From Cryptomeria japonica (lineage: Eukaryota; Streptophyta; Pinopsida; Cupressales; Cupressaceae): DNA of 64,000 nt. The position numbers and the translations under genes are program-made. Numbering within the stretch: the first letter of the stretch is position 1; the number at the start of each line of letters is the position of its first letter. The notes below the pieces were generated by a model. It made no database searches and had not been told where the DNA came from. It saw only the letters and a program-made list of their open reading frames with translations. The stretch is taken from NCBI RefSeq assembly GCF_030272615.1, contig NC_081410.1:118429140-118493139 (forward strand), in the 5' to 3' direction. This document shows positions 43,657 to 55,130 of the stretch, one piece after another.

Positions 43657-45564
43657 TTTCAGTGTATTATGTTTACTACTTTTGGAAAAATAATGAAGAT
43701 CATTTTATAATTGTTACAATATGTTCTACCTCTATCTCTCCCAGACAACTTTGACAACAATGTCAAGCAAGTTATATATGACATTGGAAAATACATGAGG
43801 TTAGTAGCAATATTTGTTCAATTCGTTGTATAGATCTTATATTTGCCATTTGTTTTACTTGTTATGTAATATATTGTATTTTTTCGTTAAATCTTGTTAA
43901 TATATTTGCGCATTGAATCACTTGTAGATGGTTGTCATCTAAAGAAATCCATAAAGAAGATATAAATTATAGGAAGAGAAAAATTCTTCATCTAATGTGT
44001 GAAATGCAAAAGTGTTTTCTTTCGACATTTTTCAATGCACAAGAACACTACCTCATACACCAAGTTGAGGAGATTGAATTTTGCGGACCTGTACACACAA
44101 GGTCAATGTGGATGGTTGAGAGGCACTTGAAATTTTTTAAGGCTTTGGTTAGACAAGGAGCACACCCTAAGGGTTCTATGGTGGAGGGATATATGGTATA
44201 CCAAACCATGGTGTACATTACTAAATATCTTCCTAAGTTTGTATCAAAGTTCCATGTAGATCGCATTTGGGATCCCAACTCCATTAACAAATTCAAAGGA
44301 GAGTATCTGATGGGGAAAGGTAGATTGAAGAAAGTGAGATGTAATTATAGGATGGTCATGAAGATTAATTAGAATATATTTTATTAATCTTCAATATACA
44401 TCAATTATAAATTAAGGTCGTATACCTTGGTAATTAACTAATTATACGTCGTTTGTGATTTCCATTTTTTTTGATACAGTCGGTTGAGTGGGATGCACTA
44501 CATTTGTACCTCGCAAACAATCTTGATTGGATGACAGTATGGATTGAACGATGTCAACAATTTGGTCGTGTATTAACATGGGAAGGTGTGTCTTCATTGG
44601 TTAAAGAATCTCATTGTAATGGAGATTCCAATGTTACACCAAGGGAAATTAATTTAGCATATGGTTTAAGAGATAAATAGCTATGTATAAATATATTAAT
44701 CACTCATATTATTTAATTATTTTTAATCATATTATTGATGTATATATATGTTGAGTTTTTTTTCTTTGCATACATTCAGCCAAGAATAAATATGTTTATC
44801 AACCGATGCAATAATTTTTACATGTTTGACATATTGCAGGTGAAACACCACAAGGCTATGTGGTGCAATGGTTGTAAATTTCAAACCAAAAAGTTGGATG
44901 ACACGACGAAAACTTGTGATTCTGGAATAATTGTAGTCTTTCAGGTGACTAATGTTTCATCCATAAGTGACATACATCCAGAAGTCTCATAAAATCAATA
45001 CTATGGGATTTTGGATGATATACTTGAGTGTGACTTTAAGTCCTTCCAATTAGTTATGTTCGTCGTCCAATGGTACAGGCTACGATTGAATGAAAATGAT
45101 CCCGCTAGAACTGTTATTGAACATGATAATGGATTTACCATGGCTAATACAAGGTCGTTCGAGCGAGCTGGAAATGAGCCCTATGTTCTTCCAAGCCAAT
45201 GTGAGCAGGTATTTTACTTAGAGATTCCAGGTAAACCGGGTTGGTCATTTGTTGTTAGACATGATCCAAGAGGAAGGCCGGTAAAGTATAATATGGTGGA
45301 AGAAAAAGATACCGAAGAACTAGAAGATGATGTAGATGATCGGGATCACAGTTAGTCGATGATGTGCCCAATGAAGATCTCGAAGAAGATGAACTAAATC
45401 ATGATGATGTAGGAGTTAATGTTCATGAAGACGATATCCATGTGGATGATGACACTATCAAAACTAATATCAATGACGATGATGATGATATGACCAATCC
45501 TTACAATATCGAAGCTGGATCAGATGATATAGATAAAGAGTTGGATGAAGAAGATGATCATTGA

Positions 45565-46799
45565 CTTGTTGTAATTTGCTAGATTTACTCCATGATTCTT
45601 TTGGTGTTATATCTTGATTGTTGAACTGCTTGTTAAATTGTTTATTATATTATCCTAAAGTAATCTGAATTGTTGTGCATTCTATTTGCCATTATCTTCT
45701 AAGTTGGCTTCATGTTCCATCTTCTTGTGCTATGACCTAATTGTCCATATTCGTTAATATGTTATCATGTGGTAAAAAAAACCTAAATAAATAAAGGTGA
45801 ACAAATTTCTTAATAGGAGGGAAAGATTTAATATGCAGATTTTAGTGTCATGTCCTATTTGAAATCAATTCTCTCTTTCCCCTTCCTTATCTCTTGACAT
45901 GTGGATGAAAAGATAGGTAAAATGAATCGTTATGTGTCAAAACATGTTTGGAAAGCTAACAAAACTTGTATGCCTTGATGTATGAGAAATTAGAAACTTA
46001 TGAGTAAATAAAGTCATTTATAAGTGTTATATGAAATATGTATGTCTGAAATCTCAAATGTATCTTGATGGTCCAACTATGTAACAACATGCAATTTCTT
46101 CACACGATGACTTAGACTAGCAATTATCAACCATAGATAATTATAAAAGAGAATTGATTTGGAAATGAAAAAATCCACAACACATTTCAAAATAAGACAA
46201 CTGGCTTTTGTATTGCTTGAAAACTAGAGTCTTTACAACTGATTAATTATCATGTCTATTCTGTATATATTAATATTACAAAATGACTTCCCATATATAG
46301 GGAAAGTAAGACTTCTTTCAATGAAAATACATGTCTTTCTAAAATAGAATAATTTTAACAACAACTAATTATCTCTAATGAAGATATTAACAGATCCCAA
46401 GTGGTCAACATATTCCTGAGCCTGGTAAACATTAGTATTTGCAAAGAGATGGCCAATCATGTATTAATAATCACAAAGGAATTCTTTTGCACAAGTTTTA
46501 AAAATGACAATTAATTCCTTGAATTAATAATCACAAAGGACCAAATTGAGAAGAAGGTAATTCCACACCACAATTGCAGATAAAAGAAACTGGATATATA
46601 TATTAATCTTTAAAGTATGAGTACATGGTATACTGCTTCCTCTAATCTAGCTCATATTCTATTTTCTAATGAATTTTAGAATTCGATCTTGGTTTCTCCT
46701 TTATACAAAATGAGGAGAAGCGTCAAGCTTTAGATCGTTTACAATTGCATCCTTTCATAACTAACAACTTAAGATAAAACATAATAAATTAACACATCA
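45565..46799. other. No gene recognised between TNP2 and the Tat element
   Basis: AT-rich sequence with only short frames. It probably holds the 3' end of the CACTA element, but no TAGTG terminus could be assigned. Confidence 0.45.
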
Positions 46800-46817
46800 A
46801 TAAGATAACCTAAGCGT

Positions 46818-48330
46818 GATTTTTTCCCTCTGGGTGAATCCTATGAGTCATCTTTTAAAACTCTATTGGCAAACAAACTGATCACATTTCCAGACAACTC
46901 TAAGCCATATGAGCCTGAGGTCAAACCTAAATGGTGGAGGGAAAACGAGTACTGTGAATATCATCGAAACAAGGGTTATACAACAAATAATTGCATGAAA
47001 CTCAAACACAAGATTCAAGATCTCATTGATGCTAGCAAAATTGTTGTTGGAAACCATATGACTAATGTTGATCACAAAGCCTTCAAAGATCCTTTACCTG
47101 CTTATGAACAAGGTGATTCCTCAAAATCCAAGGGAGGTGCCAAAGTCAATTACACCTATGCCAACAATGACAATGTGATCAACATGATTGAATCTTCCCA
47201 ATCTGAATATTGCAACATGATCATAGTCAAAGATAAACAAAATAAAACACAAACTGCAAATGTCGTAACTCGTGCTCAAAAGAAGGTTACTCTCAAAGGA
47301 GCTATCTCTTCCTCTCCTAATCAAACATCATCAAATCCATTCACAACGTCAAACCTACCGACTATTTCAAACAAACAACCAGATACGATCACGGCCAAAT
47401 CCAAACAGTTGGCTTCATCATCTTCTTCTGGTTATAGCATTGTTGAACAATTAAAGCGAACCACCGCTCAAATCTCCATTATTGAACTACATAAAATCTC
47501 TTCTGCTCATAGAGAGATTCTAGACAAAGCTTTTCTCACTACTAACGTCCCTAAAGACTTGGATGTGGGTCAGTTTCAATCTACGTTGGGTCACTTGACT
47601 TCACCTCACTACCTGTCATTTTCTGAAGAAGATGACAATTCATTGAATCATCTGCATAACCAGCCATTGCATATTGAATCTATGATCCATAAGCACCGAT
47701 TCAAGCATGTTTTGATAGATGGAGGCACTGGATTGAATATCTGTACCTACAATTTACTATTACTGTTGGGATTTTTTGATAATGTCATTGATCCAACGAA
47801 GAAAATAACAATCAAATCTTATGATGAAGAAAAAGAACATCTAAGGGTCTGGTACAATTGTCGATCAGGGTGGCAATTGTCGATTGGGGTGGGACCTATG
47901 GAATGAGATGTTATTTGTTAGGTGCTTGATCTTCCTCTCTCCTACAACATCTTGTTGGGTAGACCGTGGATTCACGAGATGCAAGCGGTGTCATCTACTT
48001 ATCATCAATGTTTGAAATTTCCCTACAATGGGGTTGAAGTCAATGTTCCTGCAGATACAACCTACACCTGTAATGCTTTAAAGCAAGGTGTTGATACCCT
48101 TGTTCCTCATAACAGAGAAGCCTCTGCAGCTGAAATTTCAGAAACTTTGATGAAATACTTAGAACAAAAATTGAAAATCACAAGTATTTGTATGGATGGA
48201 TACAAGATCGAACATGTACTCTCATTGATGTCTCTTCCACCATCACCAAGACAGTCTAGAAAACCATCAGAGGCTATGAAGACACAAGCTTCAAATACAA
48301 ACGTCATCTATGATGGTATTTTTGTATAGT
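46818..48330 (+). pseudogene. Tat gag C-terminus and aspartic protease
   Basis: Reads DFFPLGESYESSFKTLLANK, then VKPKWWRENEYCEYHRNKGY and CMKLKHKIQDLID, a gag end with the CxYHRxxGY...C knuckle-like motif of this lineage. A Ser/Thr-rich linker follows. The protease region has FKHVLIDGGTGLNICTYN (47700) and, after stops near 47904-47921, [20 protein letters not shown] (47922), which matches the family's flap and C-terminal helix. The usual catalytic DGGAS appears as DGGTG. It would cleave the polyprotein; the frame is interrupted. Confidence 0.85.
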
Positions 48331-48420
48331 CCTCTACTTCCCTTGCAAATGAAATAGAAGAGGCAAGAATTCTCAAATGGCTTTTCGAAGAAGAGAGTGA
48401 AAATAGAGAAGGGCAACATA

Positions 48421-48662
48421 GTGATATTTCCCCTGCCCAATATGGTCCAGGATATAAGATGATTCAACCTATGGGATATTCAGGTACCAATCCTTTGGGA
48501 AAGCACCAAGAAGGAATCACTGAATCTATCAAGTTACAAACTAAGTCTACAAATGATAAATTAAATTTACCGTATGTCCACTGTATATTGTATTGGCAAA
48601 ATCCTCACATAGAAACATTTAATTACATAAAACTTATGGCGATCGGGCCGCAAATTTTATGA
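48421..48662 (+). pseudogene. G-patch segment of the Tat polyprotein
   Basis: SPAQYGPGYKMIQPMGYSGT then NPLGKHQEGI is a G-patch motif (glycine-spaced, RNA-binding), known between protease and RT in some plant gypsy elements. The frame ends in a stop soon after. Confidence 0.7.
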
Positions 48663-50285
48663 AAATTGATAATGTTTTGGTGACTTGGCCACCCCCAATC
48701 GGTACAAAATATTTGCCATTTCCCAGGTCACTGACGTGAAATATTCACCATTGACGAATATTCACCACTAAAGTAATCTCTGCTCGGCTACCATCTAGAA
48801 GAGTCTTCAAATAAAAAACATACTTCTCATCAAGAGCCTAAGTAGAGGAAAAAGATACTACCTCCAGCATCACAAGAAGTAAATACTCAGCAAATTCAGG
48901 ACGAGTATGAGAAATAACAAGAAGAACTGGCAATCAAGGGAGAAGAAGCAACTTGTAATCAAGTTCCAACTGTGTTAGCAATAACACTACAAGAAGTAGA
49001 TGTTTTCGAAGACATGAGAGAAGAAGTGGGAGGAATCAAAAACCTGTTTGCACCACTAAATATTCATGTCACATATACGGGAAGAATGCAAGTAGAGGAT
49101 TCAAAAACAGACTCGAATTAGTATGAATGGGGTCCAGAGCCTCTCTTAGATACATCTATTGAAGAAACTCCCGAAGAACCTAATGATATCATAGATGAAG
49201 CACAAGAGATAATACGCTTGAAGCTGCAAAAGGAAATAGAGGAAATTAGACTGAAAAGACAAGAAGATTATGAACAACAACTGTAAGAAGGAAAAGTATA
49301 GGAATTTTTTTTACCTACTATATCTCCCTCTAATGAGATAGAGAAAATGAGATATGGGACTACAAATGAAGAACTGGAGGCTACAGAAGCAGGACTGGTA
49401 ATTAGTCTAGAGGAAACTGAATGGGAAAGATGACAAAGACTAATAGAGTCCTTAAGGTTATGTCAACTACAAGTGATCATTGAACCAAATCACAAAGGAA
49501 CTTGCAACATCAAAGATGTAGATATTGATACTATACATGTTTTCACTAAGCCACTTAAAGAGGAGTCAGATGCTTCATCTTTTGACTCTGATCACTCTGA
49601 AATAAGATCTATTTATGACATTTCCTATTTGACACCAAACTATGACTACTTCGTCATGAATGTCGAAATTCTGTCTGATAAACCTATTACTGTTGAACCA
49701 CAATTGTAGTCTAGTCTGAAATAGAGGACAGTGCTAGTGGTATGTCTGTTGGGTTAGGTCCACTAGATACTAACGTAAAATTCGATAATCGTGTTCTAAC
49801 TCTTCCTGGTCTCGAGACGCTTACGCAAGGTAGTCTTCTAGAACTCAACTTGTCAATCCGAGGTTGTGATGACAATACTGTGAATTCCCTTAAAACTGTT
49901 AAATATTTATCGCTGCTACATCCTGAGCTTATTAACTGTACTCTCCAAGACCAACCTTTGAATATACCTACCTTTGCCAACAGCTATACATTAGCATGTT
50001 ATCTTAATGCGATTGAACAAATGGGCTCTTCCACCAGTGAACAAAGTGAGAACATGATAGCGGTAGATGTCAAGTATCTTAGTCTCGAAAATCAAAATAA
50101 GAAAGATAAGTGTTCTGATGGCGAAAACCACACTGTGGCGGTGTCAGAATCAAAAATAGTAAAAATAAATGACATACCTAACGGTGAAAACCTCTTTGAG
50201 GCACCTAAAGGTGAGATACTTGATATTTTGCCTGATGACTTTGAAGAGCGATCATCAGTGCTAATTGAACCTACATAGCCAGTAA
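48663..50285 (+). pseudogene. Protease-RT linker region with several open segments
   Basis: Acidic Glu-rich open segments (for example 49473-49709 and 49742-50278) without recognised domains. Same orientation as pol, and by position part of the long linker in Tat polyproteins. Several stops. Confidence 0.5.
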
Positions 50286-50968
50286 ACATTGAAACAGAAG
50301 AAGCTCAACATACCATACATGTAGGTCAATCCTTATCAGTAGAAGAACTGGAAGAATTTGTTGATTTATTCATGAAAAATAAGATCCATTTTGCATGGGC
50401 ATATGTTTATATGCCAGGTCTGGATCCTGACCTCATAATGCATCATCTTTCTATCACTCCCAGAGTTACACCTGTTAAGAAAAAACTCTGAAAAATGCAT
50501 CCTCATGTTGTGTTACTTGTTAAGGCTGAGTTACAAAAATTACTAAAAGCTAGATTCATCATAGAAATTGATTACATTGAGTGGATATCTAATATTGTAC
50601 CTATTTCCAAACCTGACAAATCAATACGTGTTTGCACAGATTTTAGAGATTTAAACAAAGCTTGTCCAAAAGATGATTTTCCACTACCCAACATAGACAT
50701 GATAGTGGACATGAATGCTGGTTATGAAATGTACTCTCTAATGGATGGTTTTTCTGAATACAATCAAATTAAAATTGCACCTGAGGATCAAGAGAAAACA
50801 ACGTTCACCTGTGCATGGGGAACTTTCTGCTGGAATGCAATGCCCTTCGGCTTAAAGAATGCAGGTGCCACTTATCAAAGAGCAGTAACAAAAAAATTTC
50901 ATGATATGATGGACAAAAACATGGAGGACTATGTCGATGATACTCTACTCAAATCTATGAAAAGATAA
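50286..50968 (+). pseudogene. Tat reverse transcriptase
   Basis: Motifs in order: SVEELEEFVDLF and FAWAYVYMPGLDPDLIMHHL before the catalytic core, then RVCTDFRDLNKACPKDDFPL, YSLMDGFSEYNQI, TTFTCAWGTFCWNAMPFGLK and EDYVDDTLLKS (YVDD box, about 50930). A stop at 50489-50491 and another after KR at 50966 break the frame. It would copy element RNA to DNA. Confidence 0.93.
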
Positions 50969-51004
50969 ACACATCTATCATAACTGGGTCCAATCTTAGA
51001 CAAG

Positions 51005-51800
51005 ATGGAAAAATTCAAACTAAGATTAAATCCCAAGAAATGTGCATTTGGAGTCACATCTGGCAAGCTCCTAGGATACATTGTTTCAGCAAAAGGAATT
51101 AAAGTAGACCCAGAGAAAGTTAAGGCTATCATGGACATGCCACCTTTGAAGAATGTCAGTCAAATGAGGACTCTACAAGGACGACTCCAATCCATAAGAC
51201 GTTTCATCTCTCAGCTCACAAATAAAGCTCAACCATTCACAAAAGCTTTATGGAAAGGAGTTACCTACAACTGGGATGAAGACTGTCAACAACATCTAAA
51301 GCAAATCAAGGAATATCTTTCTAATCCACCTATCTTAATGCCACGGATTCATAACAAACCCTTGATACTCTACATATCAGCTATTGATACATCACTGGGG
51401 GCACTCTTCGATCAACAAGATGAGGATAAAAAGAAAAGAGCTATATATTATATCAGCCCGACATTGGTGTCCTATGAGATGAACTATACTGTTATTGAGA
51501 AATCTTGTCTGGCATTGGTCTTCGCATCACAAAAATTAAGACATTGCATGTTAGTGCATTCAATCAAACTAGTGGCTAAGATAGATCCACTCAAATATCT
51601 TCTTAACAAGGCAATGCTTACGGGGAGATTGTCTAAGTGGGTTATGATTCTTACAAAATTTGACAATGAATATATAGAACGCAAATATTTCAAAGGACAG
51701 GTCATTGCAAATCAACTTGTTGATGCTTCGCTTGAAGGCAATCAACCTTTGCACATAGAGTTTTCGGATGTATCCATCATGCACATTACTCAGCGATCCT
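51005..51800 (+). pseudogene. RT thumb/connection and first RNase H
   Basis: Starts MEKFKLRLNPKKCAFGVTSG (the RT thumb after YVDD), then the typical LQGRLQSIRRFISQLTNKAQPF, followed by the gypsy RNase H (LILYISAIDTSLGALFDQQD, AIYYISPTLVSYEMNYTVIE). Leads into the second RNase H with a frame change. Confidence 0.9.
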
Positions 51801-52040
51801 GAAAAAATGTTCTTTTATGGGTCTTTTACTCAACAAGGTTATGGTGCTGGAATTCTTTTTATCACTCCTCAAAGATATTCAATCCCAAAGTCTTACAAGA
51901 TCCTCTTTCCTTGCACAAACAATATTGCAAAATATGAAGCTTTGGTAAATGGAATCAAGCTAGCTATTGAATGGAAGGTTGTTGAGTTACACATCTATGG
52001 TGACTCTCAGCTGATAATCAATGAGATCAATGATATATAA
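51768..52040 (+). pseudogene. Second, archaeal-type RNase H of the Tat element
   Basis: Contains FFYGSFTQQGYGAGILF...ITP, TNNIAKYEALVNGIKLAIEW and LHIYGDSQLIINEI. The first catalytic position reads YGS where YDGS with Asp is usual, so an active-site residue appears lost. A second, additional RNase H is a hallmark of the Tat lineage. Confidence 0.85.
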
Positions 52041-52412
52041 AAAACTCGGGATGAAAAACTAATTCCCTATAAAAGAATTGTTGATGACTTTAAGAAATAC
52101 TTTACTTTTGTATCATTTTAGCAGATTCCTAGATCAACGAACAAAGCAGCAGATACGATGGCTACATTGACATCTATACCATAGCTACAAGAATTTGAGT
52201 ATCGCTATGAATTCCTGGTGGAAGAGCTTCATTATCTTTCTTATAATTCTTCAGGGTCCCAGATGGTCTGTTCTATTAGTGGACATGACTCATCTCACTA
52301 TGGTCATATCTACTCTTACTTACGTGACCAATTTATTCCTGATAACCTTACCCGTAATGAGAAAAGAAACCTAATCTAAAATGCTTCATGGTATGTCATC
52401 ATAACTAACGAT

Positions 52413-53551
52413 TTGTATAGGCAAGGTTTGGATAGTACTTTTCTTAGAAGTCTCAAACCCGAAGAGTCCCAACATGCATTATCTGAAGTCCATGAAGGTA
52501 TTTGTGGACCTCACTCAAATAGTCTAACTTTAGCTCGAAAACTACTAAGGGTTGGCTACTATTGGCCAGATATGGAAAAAGATGCTATAAAGTTTTCTAA
52601 AAATTCTGAGAAATGTCAACTAAATGGGCATCTCATGCATGCTCTAGCCAGAGAGCTAATACCTTTTATCACACATTGGCCTTTTCAGCAATGGGCATTT
52701 GATCTCATCGACCAAATCTATCCTGCATCTTCTAATGGACACAAGTTTATCATAACTGCTACTGAATACTTCACAAAGTGGGTTGAATTGATTCTGCTAA
52801 TCAAAGAAACCGACAAACAGGTAGCTATATTTATCCTTAACTATATCTTCTACAGGTATGGCATACCTTCTTCGATTGTGACTGACAATGGAGGACAGTT
52901 CAAAAACAAGGATCTAGATGAGCTATGTGAAAATTTCAAAATCAAACAACATTGGTCTTCTATATATTACCCTCAAGGTAACAGCCAGGTAGAAGCATCT
53001 AATAAAAATTTGTTGACTATCTTACATAGAACGGTCAACAAATCTGGAAAGGATTGGCATCTGTAGCTCAATCCAGCATTGTGGGCTTATCGAATAAGCA
53101 TCAGAACACCTACATGAGCTACACCTTTTTCTTTGGTATATGGGGTTGAAGCAGTCTTTCCTATAGAGGTGGAAATCCCTTCTTAGAGAGTTTCTCTACA
53201 AGGTCTTGTCATTGTTGAAGATCACAGAATATCTAGATTGCAAGAACTCGAATTGCTAGATGAACGTCGACAAGTGGCGTTTGATCATCTACGAGATTAT
53301 CAGAAGAGAATGTCTAGAGGTTATAACAAGAAAGTTTGACACAGAGAATTTCAAGTTGGTGACCTTGTTTTAAGAGAGAATCCTAAAAGTCAACAGTTTC
53401 GAGAACAAAAAGGGAAGTTTGAACCCAACTGGCTGGGTCCCTACATCATTATTGCAGTCTTTGGCTCTGGTGCTTATCAACTCTCAACATCGGAAGGAGA
53501 ACAACTCTGTGAACCGATCAACACCATCCACTTGAAAAAATTCTATACCTA
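52413..53551 (+). pseudogene. Tat integrase
   Basis: HHCC-like finger (EVHEGICGPHSNS...KNSEKCQLNG; the first Cys is part of KNSEKC, the second is lost), core Asp in WAFDLIDQIYP, TDNGGQFKNK for the second Asp and GNSQVEASNK for the Glu. The C-terminal part (VYGVEAVFPIEVEIPS, VGDLVLRENP, KFEPNWLGPYIIIAVFGSGA, INTIHLKKFYT) reads through stops at 53064, 53114, 53186 and 53337. Ends at 53549-53551. Confidence 0.92.
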
Positions 53552-55130
53552 GCATTCTTTGCTCCAACAATTTGTAGAGCGAAAAAGTTCTGATGTAATT
53601 CTAAAAATCAGAAAAAGTCCTAAAGAAATTCTAAAAATAAGAAAAAGTCTTGAAGAAAAGAACAAAAAAATCAAAATATAAAAGAAAAATGCCTTGGTGA
53701 AAACCTGGTAAACAGGCACCTTGGTAGTAAAAAAAAAAAGAGAGAAAGAATAGTTGCCAAGCAGGTGAAAACCTGGTAAACATGTGCCTCTTGTACTCAA
53801 GCACTCCATCTATCAACGCAAATTTGGCATTTCCTGCTTTTTTGCATCTTTGCTTTAGCTTGTATATATCTTTCAGTCACTTTCGTGACACCTTGGTTCT
53901 TCATGGAACCCTCATGGGTTGAAACCAATCAACATCCTAGTCTTAGGGAAATGAACTAGTCAATTTAAATGTTCTAAGAAGTTCAACCAGGTCATCTTTT
54001 TGTCGATAGTATCAGGTCATCCAATTTGAGTTAGTCACCTGTCTCCTATCCACTACTGATTTTGCCACTCAATCAACAAACAAAGAAAGAACACTGAAAA
54101 ACAATTAGTGAAAACTGTTTGAGCTTTGATTGAAATTTTATTTGAATGTTGTCTTTTAACTTGGTTTTTCGAGTATTATTCCCTCTAAGTAACTCGAGGA
54201 AGTCTATCTTGACTAAGAGGAGCAAGGACTGGGGGCATGATACCTTTCTTTGTTTTGTGCTTGTAGGAATGATTCCAATGATCTAAAAACATCTCATAAG
54301 CTAGGTGTCTATGATAAGTGCCTTCACATCAAGGATAAATCGCCACACATACCTTGACTCCGTTTATTTGTATGCTACAAGGAGGTTGGAATCATTTCCT
54401 TGTCTGTTTCGGGTAAATTTATTTATTATGTAATCTAGATACATGCTTAATCTATGCTAGGATATGAACGATACAAGGGTCATTACGGACATGATAATCA
54501 ATATTGCATATAACAAGGAAGGAACTCTGCTTTGTCTAGTGTGTTTGCACGTAGGTAACATTTAGGTCATCCTGGCTCTTCATGCCTTGATGCTTATGTT
54601 GGCTTGCTATATTAAAAATCATGTGACATTTACGTCATCCTGGCTCTTCGTGCCTTCATGCTTATGTTTATTTCCAACATTGTAAAACTCTTAGTGATGA
54701 TAAAAAGCAAATTAAAATCCAGTGACTTGGTCCTAGTTTGCATACGCATTCATTTGCATTCATACTTTTCCATGAAAAACAAAAAAATATATAATTACAT
54801 TCTTAGCTCATCATTATTATCATTTATTGCATATGAAAAAGAAACAAAAACATTCATATTCATTTGCATTACATACATACATACTAAGAATAAATGCATT
54901 CATATAGAACAAAAGCATATAGAAAGACATCTCATAAAAAATCTCATGTAACTCAACACAAGAACAATAAGATCAAATCACAGACTTATATATATCTCTC
55001 ATCAAAATATCAATGTCAAAGGGTACAAATGACATCAACTATCATATACAATGTCTATCGGAGAAAGAAATACATCGAGTACAAAAAATGGGGTGTACAA
55101 AATAACACAGAACATCAAAGTCTAACTATG
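53552..55130. other. Spacer between pol and the antisense ORF
   Basis: Contains a GGTGAAAACCTGGTAAACA motif twice (53696 and 53764) and a 78-bp-spaced duplication of CATTTAGGTCATCCTGGCTCTTC (54549 and 54627). No gene was seen. Confidence 0.6.

Larger units (their letters stand above)
38981..45564 (+). pseudogene. CACTA (En/Spm) TNP2-type transposase gene, multi-exon, interrupted by an LTR element
   Basis: The frame starts at ATG 38981 (in-frame TAA at 39014) with a transposase-associated zinc domain (CYCPCNNC...HCRQHG). The donor GTAAGT is at 39185. An acidic exon follows (39325-39573). LPPSNILPCSYRDLSTIMKD (39805) leads to IDAYPNDHILYHKQ...CPKC (41842), split by the LTR insertion. The TNP2 core has FMDYHV, VADGVNPFGEM, NIPPWM (41990-42300), YIEPLIDELLKLW, GCPVCG (42820) and LFDTMHIRKN (43262). 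A DUF4218-like block (CGPVHTRSMWMVERHLKFFK, 44085), a DUF4216-like block (YYGILDDILEC...VFYLEIPGKPGWSFVV, 45000-45260) and an acidic tail to 45564 complete it. Introns use GT/AG. Stops and frameshifts occur at several points. It would bind element ends and catalyse excision. Confidence 0.9.
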
